64,000 bases of DNA from JALRBM01 sp966186595. GTDB taxonomy: Bacteria; Patescibacteriota; Saccharimonadia; Saccharimonadales; Saccharimonadaceae. Below, piece by piece: positions 8,359 to 18,292 of this stretch; position 1 is the first letter of the stretch, and each line of letters begins with the position of its first letter. Below the pieces are notes generated by a model that saw nothing but the letters and a program-made list of their open reading frames with translations, was not told where the DNA came from and did not search any database. The stretch covers positions 1-64,000 of the forward strand of contig CBIFWO010000002.1 in the NCBI GenBank assembly GCA_966186595.1, in the 5' to 3' direction. A program made the translations under genes and the position numbers.

Positions 8359-10026
8359 ATGAATATTATTAAACTTGCCGGAAAATCACTAACGACAGAT
8401 TCAAAAAGAAGAATAAAGAAATTTATACTAAAAAACATTTATTTTGATCGATTCGTTAATACGTATGATAGTTGGATAATTAAGAATTTCCCAGATTTAT
8501 TAGACCTCGAACGCTACAAAGAAGATATCAAGGGCTTTAACTACAAACCTCTTATATCAATAACTATTCCGACGTATAACACACCCGAAGAGTTCCTACA
8601 TGAATGTATTAGATCGGTTCTAACGCAATGCTACGATAATTGGGAAATTATATTAGTAGATGATGCATCGCCGGACGACAATGTTCGCCGGTTAATCAAA
8701 GAATATGCCAAAAGCGATAAACGAATAAAGTACAAGTTTTTAAAAGAAAATCATCATATTGCTGGTGCTACAAACGAAGCAATAAAGATGGCAAGCGGTG
8801 AGTTTATAGGATTATTTGATCATGACGATATCTTGTGGCCGAATGCCCTCTATGAAGTGGTGAAGGCGCTCAACCAAGATAAAACCATCGACTTCATGTA
8901 TACGGACGAGGATAAGATCGTTGAGGTAAAATCTCGTCATGCCGAGCCATTCTTCAAGCCCGACTGGAGCCCCTACCTTCTTCGAACATGTAACTATATC
9001 ACTCATTTCTCCGTATTTAAGCGTGAATTATTAGATAAAGTTGGCTATGAGGATGGGAAATATAATGGTGCGCAGGACTGGGAGATGATCATGCGTGCCA
9101 CCCGCCATGCTAGGAATATTCATCATATACCAAAAATGCTTTATAGTTGGCGTGTTCACGATAATTCGACCGCAAAGGATATGGGCTCTAAACCGTATGT
9201 TGCCGCTGCCCAAAAAGCAACTATAGAAGATGATATGGTTGCCAGGGGGTACGATAGGGATGATTTCAAGGTTGAGCAGGACAGCGACTTCTTTGCTTTT
9301 TGGAAAACAAAGCTAGAGACAGGAAATCCAAAGGTCAGTATCATTGTCACGAATCGATCACAGGCAAGGCAAATTTCACGAAAAAATCCCTATAAGAATT
9401 GCGAGTATATTGTTAGTAGTAGCTATGAGGAAGGCCTCAATCGATCCGTAGGAGAGTACGTTGTATTTATTGAACCCAACATAAGGATACAAACAAAGAA
9501 CTGGGTGAGGTCGCTCCTCAATAGTGCCGTTCAGAATGATGTCGGGGTTTCGGGCGGCTTAACACTTTATTCAGATAAGAAATACATCTATAGTGCCGGA
9601 ATAGCCGTAAACCAAGATGATAAACTCGTACATGTATTAAGCGGGGGTGTCGAGGTTGATCATGCCAAGACACTCACACGGACAGTATATATCCAGACGA
9701 AACGTAATACGACAGCTATTGGTGGCTGTGTGATGGTAAAAAAGGACATAATTAAAGAGTATCGATTTAAAAGTGCCGCTCTCTATACTCCTATCGAACA
9801 GCTAGTCTTGCTTAGTCTATGGCTTATCGATAAAGGGTTTAATAATATATATGACCCCAGCGTTGTAAGTACGATTAACCTTAAATATCCCAAGAAACCA
9901 AAAGAAAACAAAAAAATATACAGGGACAAAGAAATTACTTTAGTGACTAAAACTGGGAGGTATAAGTCAGCACTTAAAAAACACTATTTCTTCGACGATC
10001 TAGTGAGCTATCCGGATATAGATTAA
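8359..10026 (+). CDS. Large GT2 glycosyltransferase (one full and one degenerate GT-A domain)
   Basis: A 555-residue protein. The first GT-A domain (about residues 65-300) has SITIPTYNTPEEF, VDDASPDD and the LFDHDDIL acidic motif. A second segment from about residue 320 (PKVSIIVTNRS onward, then EYVVFIEPNI) looks like a second GT-A domain that has lost part of its donor-binding half. Tandem GT2 proteins of this kind assemble rhamnan or O-antigen backbones. GGAAAG precedes ATG 8359. It follows wzt and is convergent with the DUF2142 gene, overlapping it by 4 bases. Confidence 0.85.
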   Translation: MNIIKLAGKSLTTDSKRRIKKFILKNIYFDRFVNTYDSWIIKNFPDLLDLERYKEDIKGFNYKPLISITIPTYNTPEEFLHECIRSVLTQCYDNWEIILVDDASPDDNVRRLIKEYAKSDKRIKYKFLKENHHIAGATNEAIKMASGEFIGLFDHDDILWPNALYEVVKALNQDKTIDFMYTDEDKIVEVKSRHAEPFFKPDWSPYLLRTCNYITHFSVFKRELLDKVGYEDGKYNGAQDWEMIMRATRHARNIHHIPKMLYSWRVHDNSTAKDMGSKPYVAAAQKATIEDDMVARGYDRDDFKVEQDSDFFAFWKTKLETGNPKVSIIVTNRSQARQISRKNPYKNCEYIVSSSYEEGLNRSVGEYVVFIEPNIRIQTKNWVRSLLNSAVQNDVGVSGGLTLYSDKKYIYSAGIAVNQDDKLVHVLSGGVEVDHAKTLTRTVYIQTKRNTTAIGGCVMVKKDIIKEYRFKSAALYTPIEQLVLLSLWLIDKGFNNIYDPSVVSTINLKYPKKPKENKKIYRDKEITLVTKTGRYKSALKKHYFFDDLVSYPDID

Positions 10027-11426
10027 CCTGCCCGGTAGAAGAATATATACGTTAAGAGTAGGTAGACAGTGAGCGAAAAGACAGCCATTGATACTGTCAC
10101 TATGCTTAAAAGTCGGGGCTTAATCTTTACAGAGATATATTGCTGAATATAGGCAAACACAGGGATTAACAGCACGAGCAGTGGTGTAAAGTATCTCCCC
10201 TGCATACCCTGGATGAAGGTAGCGTCTATACCAGCAATGTTTGGTCGTAGAGTCCACATTGTGTACATTCCTAGCGTAATAGCAAACACTGACACAAGAA
10301 ACAGCGATGCTGATACTATTGCGAGGCGCAGACTCACTTTTGGTACTCTTTCTCCGAGCAAGATGAGTCCGAATATGCCCAAATGAATAATAACTAGCCA
10401 CTCTGGCAATTTATACCATAACCACCCAAAGTGCCCGACTATTCCTGAGGTAACTATGGGATCAAGTTGGGTATTGAGCTCTGTTCGGAAGAAAGTATTG
10501 AATAGTACCTCTATAAATTGCATAGAACTTATGCCGTACTTCGCAAGGTAGGCGTCGCCTAAGAATAGTATCGCTCCTAGTCCTATAGCGGATAGGGACC
10601 AGAGGGATAACTTGAGGAAACGCTTGCTAACCTTAAAACTCGTTATCTTTTTATGTACTTTTGTGAATATCCTCGAGTTACTATATAGACTTTTTGGAAG
10701 GAATGGTAAAAGGGCAAGAAGCAGTACATTACTTGGTTTTGTCACAATTAGTGCGGCGGCAAGCAAAGGCAGTTTGATTATCTGGCTTCTCGTGATAGGA
10801 GTTTTCTGTGTAAAAAGATTTATCATATACGCTACCCAGGCGAATATAACTACGATATTAACCGCGTCATACGATAATGAAGCAGCTTGGTGAACAATCA
10901 TTGGAAACAAGGCCAAAAAGGTAAATGCAAGCTTGCCATACTTTACATGTTTGATAATCAGATAGAGGGCTGCAAAAAAAACGGCGAAGTTAAGTAGCCT
11001 CCCAAGGGTTGCCATCACACCTATAGAGGGATGTATGGCTCGTCCTATTGCAATACCAATGGCTTGTGGCCACCTGGATATATCCAAAGATGATACAGGC
11101 CTATCTTCATTTAGGGAGTTTAGTTTAATTTCTTTGGTTATTCTAAATTGAAAGCCGTCTCCCTCGAGATTAACTTTGTCCTTAAAAATCTTTTCAATGT
11201 ACGTCCCGTCTTTAATGTATCCAGCGGAGTCCTCAGCGGATATCATAAGATCACGGGGTATCTGTTGGTTCTTTGAAAACATACCATAGCTCATCCAGAA
11301 GTGTGCCCCCTCATCGGGGATTGTGAGGACGGGCATTAAGAATAAGCTAATTAATCCGAAAAACGAACCAACTATGAGAAATATACGTTCAGGTCTCTTG
11401 AGTATCGAGCTCAATTTTAATAGCAT
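10023..11426 (-). CDS. DUF2142-family polytopic membrane protein
   Basis: A 467-residue integral membrane protein with about ten helices. The N-terminal loop LTIPDEGAHFWMSYGMF matches the DUF2142 family, whose P-DE-HF motif recalls the acidic loop of GT-C glycosyltransferases. Members sit in surface-polysaccharide loci and are suspected lipid-linked sugar transferases or polymer-modifying enzymes. It lies downstream of the ChW-repeat protein on the same strand with a 10-base gap, so the two are probably co-expressed. The family role has not been proved biochemically as far as I know. Confidence 0.82.
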   Translation of the reverse strand: MLLKLSSILKRPERIFLIVGSFFGLISLFLMPVLTIPDEGAHFWMSYGMFSKNQQIPRDLMISAEDSAGYIKDGTYIEKIFKDKVNLEGDGFQFRITKEIKLNSLNEDRPVSSLDISRWPQAIGIAIGRAIHPSIGVMATLGRLLNFAVFFAALYLIIKHVKYGKLAFTFLALFPMIVHQAASLSYDAVNIVVIFAWVAYMINLFTQKTPITRSQIIKLPLLAAALIVTKPSNVLLLALLPFLPKSLYSNSRIFTKVHKKITSFKVSKRFLKLSLWSLSAIGLGAILFLGDAYLAKYGISSMQFIEVLFNTFFRTELNTQLDPIVTSGIVGHFGWLWYKLPEWLVIIHLGIFGLILLGERVPKVSLRLAIVSASLFLVSVFAITLGMYTMWTLRPNIAGIDATFIQGMQGRYFTPLLVLLIPVFAYIQQYISVKIKPRLLSIVTVSMAVFSLTVYLLLTYIFFYRAG

Positions 11427-11436
11427 AAAAAATAGA

Positions 11437-13581
11437 TTATTTTTGGACTAACTTGATAATTATAGCTTCTATAGAGTTATTTGACAAAGGGGTGCCGGTC
11501 TGTTCGTCATTTTTTACCCAATTTTGCCAGCCAACCCGTGATAAGTGCACCCTGTAGTAAATGTCGTATTTACTTGCAGCCGTGCCTGTAGCCTTTAATT
11601 TGATAGCTTCAATGGATTTTGATTGGCCGGTGGATCCACAGATAGACCCGGGAGTGACGTCGTTGAGCCATCCAGTGTTCTTTACGTAGGCAGAGCAACT
11701 TATACCAATGTCACCGAATATTGAATTGATTGTATCAAACCGCAAGGCCTCCATTGGTCTTGATTGGCCTGTTGTACCCCCAGTATCGTTCTGGCGTGTC
11801 CCACTTACCCATCCGATGTTACTTAGATGAGTGGAATAAGAAAGCGAATAAGAATCTGGTATGCCGACGTTCTGAGGATTGTATAGTCCGACAGAACTTA
11901 CGGGTGCTGCTGAGGAGTTTTTAGGGAGAATCCTGGTTTCGATGGCCTCTAGTCGAAGGCCTGCTCCTACGGAACCGACGGGGCTACCATTCTTTACCCA
12001 TCCTTGCCATGCTCTGTTTTGGACATAACCCCTGTACCATACGTCGTAGTTATTGCCGAGTTCTCCGGTAAGCGCAATCCTTAGGGCTTCCATCCTCCTC
12101 GATTGACCAGTAGTCCCAGAGGCCTCATTATTTAACTTGAAATCCTGCCACCCTATGCCGAGTAAGTAACTAGCGTATGTAATACCACCTGGTGTGCCAG
12201 TAGTATTTGTCAGTGCAATCTTCATCGCTTCAATTTGTCTAGATTGTTCGGTGGTGCCGCTTACCATTGTATCGGTAACATTTGGCTGCCATCCCATCTC
12301 GCTAACGTGAGAAGATATGCTTAGAGAAGCAGAGGGACTATAAGAAATAGTATTAATATTCTGGTATGCATTATTCGTTGACCCTGGGGCCGGAGAGCCT
12401 TTATCTACCAACTGGACCTCAACCGCTTCGATGTTTTTATTTACATCACCGGTTACACCTGCAGGTTGACCATTTTTAGTCCATCCCATCCAACCCACAT
12501 TACTGATATGGGTTCGGTAATAGATATCATATAGCTGGTTAGTCGTGCCAGTAGGATTAATCTTTACAGCTTGGATGGGTTTATTGAGTCCAGTCGTTCC
12601 AGATATCATGCCTTGGATCACCGTCGGTTGCCAGCCGGTGTCGAAACTGTATGAAGAGTACTCGACACTTCCGTCTAATCGTATTGCCTCCATGGGCTTA
12701 CTCTGCCCAGTTGTTCCTGTTACTCCACGGTTAACATCTGTCTCTGTCCACCCAGTGTTCTTAAGGTGAGATTTAAAGAGTATAATGGGGGGTTCGTACT
12801 GGGTCGACCCAAACCATGCTGTAAAATATCTCCAGAAGTTAAGGTTACCATACGATCCACAGTTAACGATCTGGCCGGGTGCAGCGGCGAGTGCTGCTGC
12901 GTTAGGTTGGTAGGGCGTATAGCTGTACAATGCGGCCGTTGCCCGATTCTGAATATTGAGGGTCGTACCTCCACAACTACCATTAGGGTTGTATGCAATG
13001 AACTTATTTCCTGGTACGGTTGGGGGGACGGGGTATGTATCATCAAAGAAGCCTCTAAAATGCCATACTCCATAGTCAATTTGTCGTGTAAAGCCATATG
13101 CTGCACTATCACAAGGTTGACTGTCGGGACAGCCATATCCTAGCGCAGTATTATAACGCCAGCTTGGGCAATCTGTTCGTGTTACAAGACCTTGTTCTTT
13201 TTGTAGGGTCGCTAAAATTACTTGAGGGTTGATCCTATAAAGTTGAGCTGCCTGCCAGATGAGAGTTGCCGCCGAGACTTGTTCTCCGATACCTTTGCCA
13301 TAAGGTTCATCCCCAAGCCCGTCGCCATTAGCGTCGTTCAAGGATAGAGAAGTAAAGTTCGCTAGGCAAGTGGAGCCTTTGCTCTCGAGAAAGTTTTGGA
13401 TTTGATTGACAGACATCGAGTTCCTATTAGTAAAAGTGCCATCCGACATAATATTGGCAGGATTAAAGGATTCGGTTGCTTTTGCTAAGTGGGTTGATAG
13501 AAACATCACTCCCAAACCTATGCTTGCAATTCCGAGCAAACCAGTCGAGATCAAGACGTAGCGTCGATGTAGTCGTATCAT
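11437..13581 (-). CDS. Secreted ChW-repeat protein with N-terminal lysozyme-like region
   Basis: A 714-residue exported protein. It has an N-terminal signal or anchor helix (about residues 8-32). Next comes a roughly 240-residue region (ILATLQKEQGLV, ALGYGCPD, NFWRYFTAWFGS) resembling the lysozyme-like part of actinobacterial hemagglutinin-type proteins. Then follow nine ChW-type repeats, each with a central GW and a (S/T)GTTGQS...EA(I/L) ending. The repeats run as three triplets: every third unit is longer, with YDIYYR-like and W-x-KNG-like segments. ChW repeats are known in secreted clostridial and actinobacterial proteins. The gene overlaps the upstream 176-residue protein by 4 bases. A wall-binding hydrolase or adhesin is the likely role. 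Confidence 0.82.
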   Translation of the reverse strand: MIRLHRRYVLISTGLLGIASIGLGVMFLSTHLAKATESFNPANIMSDGTFTNRNSMSVNQIQNFLESKGSTCLANFTSLSLNDANGDGLGDEPYGKGIGEQVSAATLIWQAAQLYRINPQVILATLQKEQGLVTRTDCPSWRYNTALGYGCPDSQPCDSAAYGFTRQIDYGVWHFRGFFDDTYPVPPTVPGNKFIAYNPNGSCGGTTLNIQNRATAALYSYTPYQPNAAALAAAPGQIVNCGSYGNLNFWRYFTAWFGSTQYEPPIILFKSHLKNTGWTETDVNRGVTGTTGQSKPMEAIRLDGSVEYSSYSFDTGWQPTVIQGMISGTTGLNKPIQAVKINPTGTTNQLYDIYYRTHISNVGWMGWTKNGQPAGVTGDVNKNIEAVEVQLVDKGSPAPGSTNNAYQNINTISYSPSASLSISSHVSEMGWQPNVTDTMVSGTTEQSRQIEAMKIALTNTTGTPGGITYASYLLGIGWQDFKLNNEASGTTGQSRRMEALRIALTGELGNNYDVWYRGYVQNRAWQGWVKNGSPVGSVGAGLRLEAIETRILPKNSSAAPVSSVGLYNPQNVGIPDSYSLSYSTHLSNIGWVSGTRQNDTGGTTGQSRPMEALRFDTINSIFGDIGISCSAYVKNTGWLNDVTPGSICGSTGQSKSIEAIKLKATGTAASKYDIYYRVHLSRVGWQNWVKNDEQTGTPLSNNSIEAIIIKLVQK

Positions 13582-14108
13582 TCAGTAATATCCTTGGTGT
13601 CGGAAGAGGTGGATGCCGATCCTATGTGATGAATAATTGTAGCTTTCCATGAGCCGCCAGTGGGCAAGTTAGCTCGTGAGATAGAAAAGCTGCAGGTGTA
13701 ATAGGTGGTACTTGTGATTATGTTAGAGGTGTAACTTAGGGTTTGTTGTCCAGTTTGACTTAGCTGCAATTCACAGTAGCCAGACGATGCTTTTTGGAAA
13801 GTAGCGACTACTCTTATCGGATCACCTCCCGCTCGTTCGAGGAGGGGCTTTTCTGGTGGAGCGGAGGGTGTTTCTGTAGATGGAGGGGTTGTTTGGTCTG
13901 GGTTTTTACCTGTCTTGGGCGGTAAACTTGACTGACTCCCAGGATTGGAAGATACCTGCTCTTCTTTAATTGTTCCCTGGGGAGCTGGGGGGAGATCTTG
14001 GGGTTTGCTCATAAGATAGGCATATGCACCAACTCCGATAAGGATAACGGCTACGACACTCACAATAATGATTAACGTTGGTTTTTTTGGCGATGAAAGT
14101 GCTTTCAC
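13578..14108 (-). CDS. Membrane-anchored protein with Pro-rich linker and beta domain
   Basis: A 176-residue protein of unknown family. It has a short basic N-terminus, one membrane helix (about residues 12-32), a Pro/Ser/Thr/Gln-rich linker (about 35-90), then a compact extracytoplasmic domain with two cysteines (YCELQLS and YTCSFSI) that could form a disulfide. The start is GTG 14108. Its last 4 bases overlap the ChW-repeat gene, so the two are translationally coupled and may act together at the cell surface. Confidence 0.65.
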   Translation of the reverse strand: MKALSSPKKPTLIIIVSVVAVILIGVGAYAYLMSKPQDLPPAPQGTIKEEQVSSNPGSQSSLPPKTGKNPDQTTPPSTETPSAPPEKPLLERAGGDPIRVVATFQKASSGYCELQLSQTGQQTLSYTSNIITSTTYYTCSFSISRANLPTGGSWKATIIHHIGSASTSSDTKDITE

Positions 14109-14264
14109 GTCTGCGCTCTTTCCTAATGGTTTTGATTTGTAAGTAAGGCTATTCCTTTATTTAATATAGCATATAGCTAATGCTCTATCAAATTGCACTA
14201 AGATTCTCGTTGTTGGGACTCGGACCTTTCCTTACTCGATTACCACTGTTATAGTTTATAGCAC

Positions 14265-15512
14265 ATGCAGCAGGATATCAAAAAGGACTACTTCTGGAAT
14301 ACATTGGGCGTATTTCTGCAAAATGCTATCTCGCCACTTCTGCTTGTGGCAATCACACGAATAAATGGTATTTTCGATTCAGGTATTTTCTCTTTTGCGT
14401 TTTCGGTAGCTATTATCTTTTGGGCGATTGGTATGTGGGGCGGACGAACATACCAAGTGTCTGATGTTAGGCAAGAGTTTTCACATCGTAGTTATATTAT
14501 GGTGCGGTTGATTTTGGCCGTTCTAATGCTTGTTGGCGCGATTGTATTCATCACCACTAACCATTATGATGTGACCAAGAGTAGCGTCATAATCGCGCTG
14601 GTGTTATTCAAGATTATCGAATCTATCGCGGATGTCATCTATGGAATTTTACAGACGCACAATCGCCTATATATTGTAGGAAAATCCCTATCATATAAAG
14701 CAATTGGTGGGTTCATCACCTTCGTCATAATCGATATCTTGACGAAAGACATTCTCTTAAGCTGTATGGGAATTGTGGCGATTAATATTGTAATCTTTTT
14801 ATTTTACGACCTACCAATTACGAGGAAATTAGATAATATAAAAATGCACTCTGCTAAACTCAGACATTACGTCGCTAATGCATTTGTAATAATGAAACGA
14901 TGCTCACCGGTTTTTGCTGTGTTGTTTTTAGCAATGTTTTCGCTGAATATCCCGCGTTATTTTGTCGATCTTTATCATGAAGAAGAAATCGGATATTTTG
15001 GTATTATTACGATGCCAGTCACCCTGGTAGTATTATTAGTATCATTTGTTCTGCAGCCTAATGTTCTTAGGCTATCTAGGCTGTACGACAAGAAAAAGTA
15101 TACTGAATTTAATAAAATTGTTGGAAAGTTGGTATCGATCACTTCTTTGATTGGGATTGCTATTTTTGTTGCTGCGTTTATGTTTGGTATCTTCGTGCTC
15201 CAACTACTCTTCGGCGTCGACTTTTCGAGTTATAAACTTGCTCTCATGATTTTAATTGTCGGTGGAATCATTAATGCCTTAGTTGGAATATTTATTAATA
15301 TACTGACCATCATACGACATATTCGAGCCCAGTTTTATGTTTTGCTGTTAACTAATATCCTTCTTGCTGTTGCTTCTGTAAATATAATTAAAGAGCAGGG
15401 ACTATTAGGTGGAGTAGGCTTGTTTACGGTAACGAGCATCGTGCAGGTAGCACTGCTTGCGGCAATATATGTGATAACTCTAAAAAAGGCGACAAATGCA
15501 GAAAAAAATTAG
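14265..15512 (+). CDS. Wzx-like polysaccharide flippase
   Basis: A 415-residue polytopic protein of the MOP/polysaccharide-biosynthesis family with about 12 helices. The N-terminus (YFWNTLGVFLQNAISPLL) and helix pattern match Wzx-type flippases that move undecaprenyl-linked oligosaccharide outward. TATAGT at 14250-14255 lies nine bases before ATG 14265 with no ribosome binding site, so the leader is at most a few bases. Its 3' end overlaps the following GT2 gene by 17 bases. A second flippase is at 40356. Confidence 0.85.
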   Translation: MQQDIKKDYFWNTLGVFLQNAISPLLLVAITRINGIFDSGIFSFAFSVAIIFWAIGMWGGRTYQVSDVRQEFSHRSYIMVRLILAVLMLVGAIVFITTNHYDVTKSSVIIALVLFKIIESIADVIYGILQTHNRLYIVGKSLSYKAIGGFITFVIIDILTKDILLSCMGIVAINIVIFLFYDLPITRKLDNIKMHSAKLRHYVANAFVIMKRCSPVFAVLFLAMFSLNIPRYFVDLYHEEEIGYFGIITMPVTLVVLLVSFVLQPNVLRLSRLYDKKKYTEFNKIVGKLVSITSLIGIAIFVAAFMFGIFVLQLLFGVDFSSYKLALMILIVGGIINALVGIFINILTIIRHIRAQFYVLLLTNILLAVASVNIIKEQGLLGGVGLFTVTSIVQVALLAAIYVITLKKATNAEKN

Positions 15513-16470
15513 TATAATAATCCCCGTTTATAATGGCGAAAAATATATTGGTCGTTGTTTGGATAGTGTTTTGCACCAAACGTTCAAAGAATTTGAAATT
15601 CTTGTGATTAATGATGGATCACAGGACGGGTCATTAGAGATACTGCGGGAGTATGAGAAAAGGGATCCTGATAGGGTGAAAGTCATCACGCAAGAAAATA
15701 GGGGAGTGGCAAGAACTCGTAACAGGGGTATTGAGCTAACTAAGACAAAGTACCTTATGTTTATAGATCAGGATGATTTTATAGATCCGGATTTCTGTGA
15801 GACGTATTACACTGCAGCCGAAGAACGTGACTGCGATATCGTGCTCGGGGGCTTTAAACGACCAGGAACTGGAAATAGGATAGTGAACAAATACGTTCCT
15901 CTAAAGGACACCCCTTATGCACCGTATGTGTGCACGGGTATATGGGCGAAGTTGCATAAGACCTCATTTGTAAAAGACCACCACATATCTGTTTTTCACA
16001 CTCCATATGGTGAAGATATAGCCTTTACTCTCCATGAGTACGCCGAGACGGATAATATAAGGGTATTGGAGGACTATGTTGGGTATAGTTGGCTTTACAA
16101 TCAAGAGAGTGTGTCAAATACGAGCCAAAAGAAGATATTAAATATGCTTCCGTCTCATCTGATACTACTTGACAAAATAAAAAAGTATGACATCTCTCAC
16201 AGTCCGGAGCATGAATATTATATTCTGCAAACAGTAGTTTTTTTCCTGCTTTGGAGCGGTCGTTCGGCTAAGGGAGTTGATTTCATGTATGTTTACAAAG
16301 AAGTGTTTGCGTGGTTGGATGAGAACTACCCAAGATTCCGGGATAATAAATATATCTTCTTTGGTCCAAGCGGTGCGCCAAAACTCAATAGACTGTCTAT
16401 CAGTGGATTTATGCTAATGCACAAGTTGCATATAGTTTCGTTATTTGCAAAGATCTATTGCAAAGGCTGA
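15496..16470 (+). CDS. GT2 glycosyltransferase
   Basis: A 324-residue GT2 enzyme with ISIIIPVYNGEKYI, VINDGSQDGSLE and the acidic motif FIDQDDFI in the GT-A core (about residues 1-210). The rest is an alpha-helical C-terminal region of the EpsJ/WchA-associated type. It overlaps the flippase gene by 17 bases and is translationally coupled to it, so it probably adds a sugar to the repeat unit that this flippase exports. Confidence 0.87.
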   Translation: MQKKISIIIPVYNGEKYIGRCLDSVLHQTFKEFEILVINDGSQDGSLEILREYEKRDPDRVKVITQENRGVARTRNRGIELTKTKYLMFIDQDDFIDPDFCETYYTAAEERDCDIVLGGFKRPGTGNRIVNKYVPLKDTPYAPYVCTGIWAKLHKTSFVKDHHISVFHTPYGEDIAFTLHEYAETDNIRVLEDYVGYSWLYNQESVSNTSQKKILNMLPSHLILLDKIKKYDISHSPEHEYYILQTVVFFLLWSGRSAKGVDFMYVYKEVFAWLDENYPRFRDNKYIFFGPSGAPKLNRLSISGFMLMHKLHIVSLFAKIYCKG

Positions 16471-16532
16471 CAAAAGATATCACAATGTTAACTAAGTTAA
16501 GAGTATGATTGACACAGTGCGGAGGAGGTGAG

Positions 16533-17126
16533 ATGGCACGGAAAAAGGACACAAAAGGCGAAGATTATGCCGAAAGGTTACAGACGCTAAGTGGGGCAAA
16601 ATGGAAACGCGTGCTTGATGTGCAGCGTCCTTATCGCTGGAATTTAACTCGCCTTCATCTTGGTAAAACGTTAGATGTAGGGTGTGGAATTGGCAGGAAT
16701 TTAGGGAATCTCTCGCAGGAAAGCGTTGGTGTGGACCATAACGACCATGCTGTTAAGGTGGCGCAAGCAGCTGGTTTCAATGCGGTAACAGTTGATGATT
16801 TTCGACGCAACAAGAAGAAATATGCTCCAAGCAGCTTCGATAGCATGCTACTTGCTCACGTCCTCGAGCATATGACTACTTCAGATGGCAAGAAGATCAT
16901 CAAAGAATATTTGCCATATGTACGTGATAAGGTGGTGATAATTTGCCCCCAGGAAAAAGGGTTTACGACGGACGAAACGCATATAAACTTTCTTGATCAC
17001 AAGGCAATTGAGGATATTCTGGAGAGCTGTGGACTAACAATTGCACGGTCTTTTTCGTTTCCCTTCCACAAGGCTGTAGGGAAGGTTTTTGCCTACAACG
17101 AAACGGTAGTGGTTGGTCAGAAGTAA
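16533..17126 (+). CDS. Class I SAM-dependent methyltransferase
   Basis: A 197-residue methyltransferase. Motif I is LDVGCGIGRNLGNL and the acidic SAM-ribose residue lies in VDHNDHAV. A motif IV-like segment (DSMLLAHVLEHM) resembles UbiE/sugar-methyltransferase relatives. ATG 16533 directly follows GGAGGAGGTGAG, so this start is preferred to the TTG eight codons upstream. It is convergent with the next GT2 gene (1-base gap). In this setting it could methylate a glycan terminus that a Wzt_C domain reads; this is inference. Confidence 0.8.
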   Translation: MARKKDTKGEDYAERLQTLSGAKWKRVLDVQRPYRWNLTRLHLGKTLDVGCGIGRNLGNLSQESVGVDHNDHAVKVAQAAGFNAVTVDDFRRNKKKYAPSSFDSMLLAHVLEHMTTSDGKKIIKEYLPYVRDKVVIICPQEKGFTTDETHINFLDHKAIEDILESCGLTIARSFSFPFHKAVGKVFAYNETVVVGQK

Positions 17127-17127
17127 T

Positions 17128-17943
17128 CTATGCTAACCAAGCGATAATACGATGCAGCCTTGATGTGAGGTGCCATTTAGCAGAGCGGGACGCGCTCTGC
17201 CATCCCATTGCACTGAACTCTTTGGAAAAATCGTTATAGACCTCTTCCTCTTCATTAAAGCGCACGCCACCCTTGGATTTTTCAGCACTTGAAACTGATT
17301 CTTTGAAGCGGCGATATTGGAAGGTGGTGCTTTTGTCAAAATATAAAGTACCGCCATCTTTGATAATACTAAGTTCTACTGGAACGTCCTGGACAACTCT
17401 GCGTGTATTGTCAAACTCGTGCTTTTTAATAACTTTTGTGCGCCATAAAATGGATGGGAAATAGAGCCAATTACCGGTGCATAGGGAGGCTGCTAGTTTT
17501 TCCCCTGCATACACACCCGCTTTTTGGGGCTGTAACATTCTTTTAATTCTGTCCCCCAGGGGAAGATAAATATTGCCGTCCGCATCGATGACATCCACAT
17601 ATGGTTGGTAAAAATCCGCATTACCGATATTTGTCAGTGCTCGCTCTAGATAATTCGGCAACATGATATCATCACACCCCAACATACAACAGTATTTCGC
17701 TTTCGCAGTCTTGATAGCATAATTAAAGTTTTTTGTAATGCCAATATTTTTTTTATGGCGATAGTAAGTAATTCTTCTATCCTTAAGTTTGGCGAAATAT
17801 CTAGCAGGTTCTTTGGAGGGATAGCAGTCATCAAAGACATATAAATGCCAGTCCGGTTCTGTCTGGGCAAGCACCGATTCTACCGCTTTTTTAAGTAAAT
17901 CGACATCGCCCCAATAGGTGAGTAGAACGTCAACTTTTGCCAT
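17128..17943 (-). CDS. GT2 glycosyltransferase
   Basis: A 271-residue GT2 enzyme. The GT-A landmarks are VDVLLTYWGDVDLL at the N-terminus, VFDDCYPSKE and the LGCDDIML acidic motif. It is the third gene of an operon that starts with a DPM-like GT2 and a DUF2304 protein, and it overlaps the DUF2304 gene by 14 bases. Donor and acceptor are unknown. Confidence 0.85.
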   Translation of the reverse strand: MAKVDVLLTYWGDVDLLKKAVESVLAQTEPDWHLYVFDDCYPSKEPARYFAKLKDRRITYYRHKKNIGITKNFNYAIKTAKAKYCCMLGCDDIMLPNYLERALTNIGNADFYQPYVDVIDADGNIYLPLGDRIKRMLQPQKAGVYAGEKLAASLCTGNWLYFPSILWRTKVIKKHEFDNTRRVVQDVPVELSIIKDGGTLYFDKSTTFQYRRFKESVSSAEKSKGGVRFNEEEEVYNDFSKEFSAMGWQSASRSAKWHLTSRLHRIIAWLA

Positions 17944-18292
17944 TATTCTCGGACAGTCTTATTGAGATTTCTTGATGAAGGTCGCGTATGGTTCGTTCGT
18001 CGCGTTCGATCTTGCGGCGATAATCGTTGATTATGTAAAATAAGTAGATGATTGCGGTAGTTTGGAATATGTCAAATAAACTCAGTTCGCTTGAATCAAG
18101 AACAGGAAGCCCTATTACAAGATTGTAAATTGGGAACGAGCTGATTAATACGATCAGAATGACAAGCCATAGAATAATTTGAAATCGAAAACGCCTACGA
18201 TCAACTTTCTTTAATTTGTATTGTGTCACAATATTAACGAAGGCGAGCAAGATAACCGGAAGGTTAAGAATGACAAGTATGATATATCTCAT
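17930..18292 (-). CDS. DUF2304 small membrane protein
   Basis: A 120-residue protein with three membrane helices and a C-terminal charged coiled-coil-like tail (RRKIERDERTIRDLHQEI). This matches DUF2304, which is repeatedly found next to DPM/GtrB-like GT2 genes, as here (4-base overlap with the upstream GT2). A helper role in membrane association or sugar translocation is likely but unproven. Confidence 0.75.
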   Translation of the reverse strand: MRYIILVILNLPVILLAFVNIVTQYKLKKVDRRRFRFQIILWLVILIVLISSFPIYNLVIGLPVLDSSELSLFDIFQTTAIIYLFYIINDYRRKIERDERTIRDLHQEISIRLSENNGKS

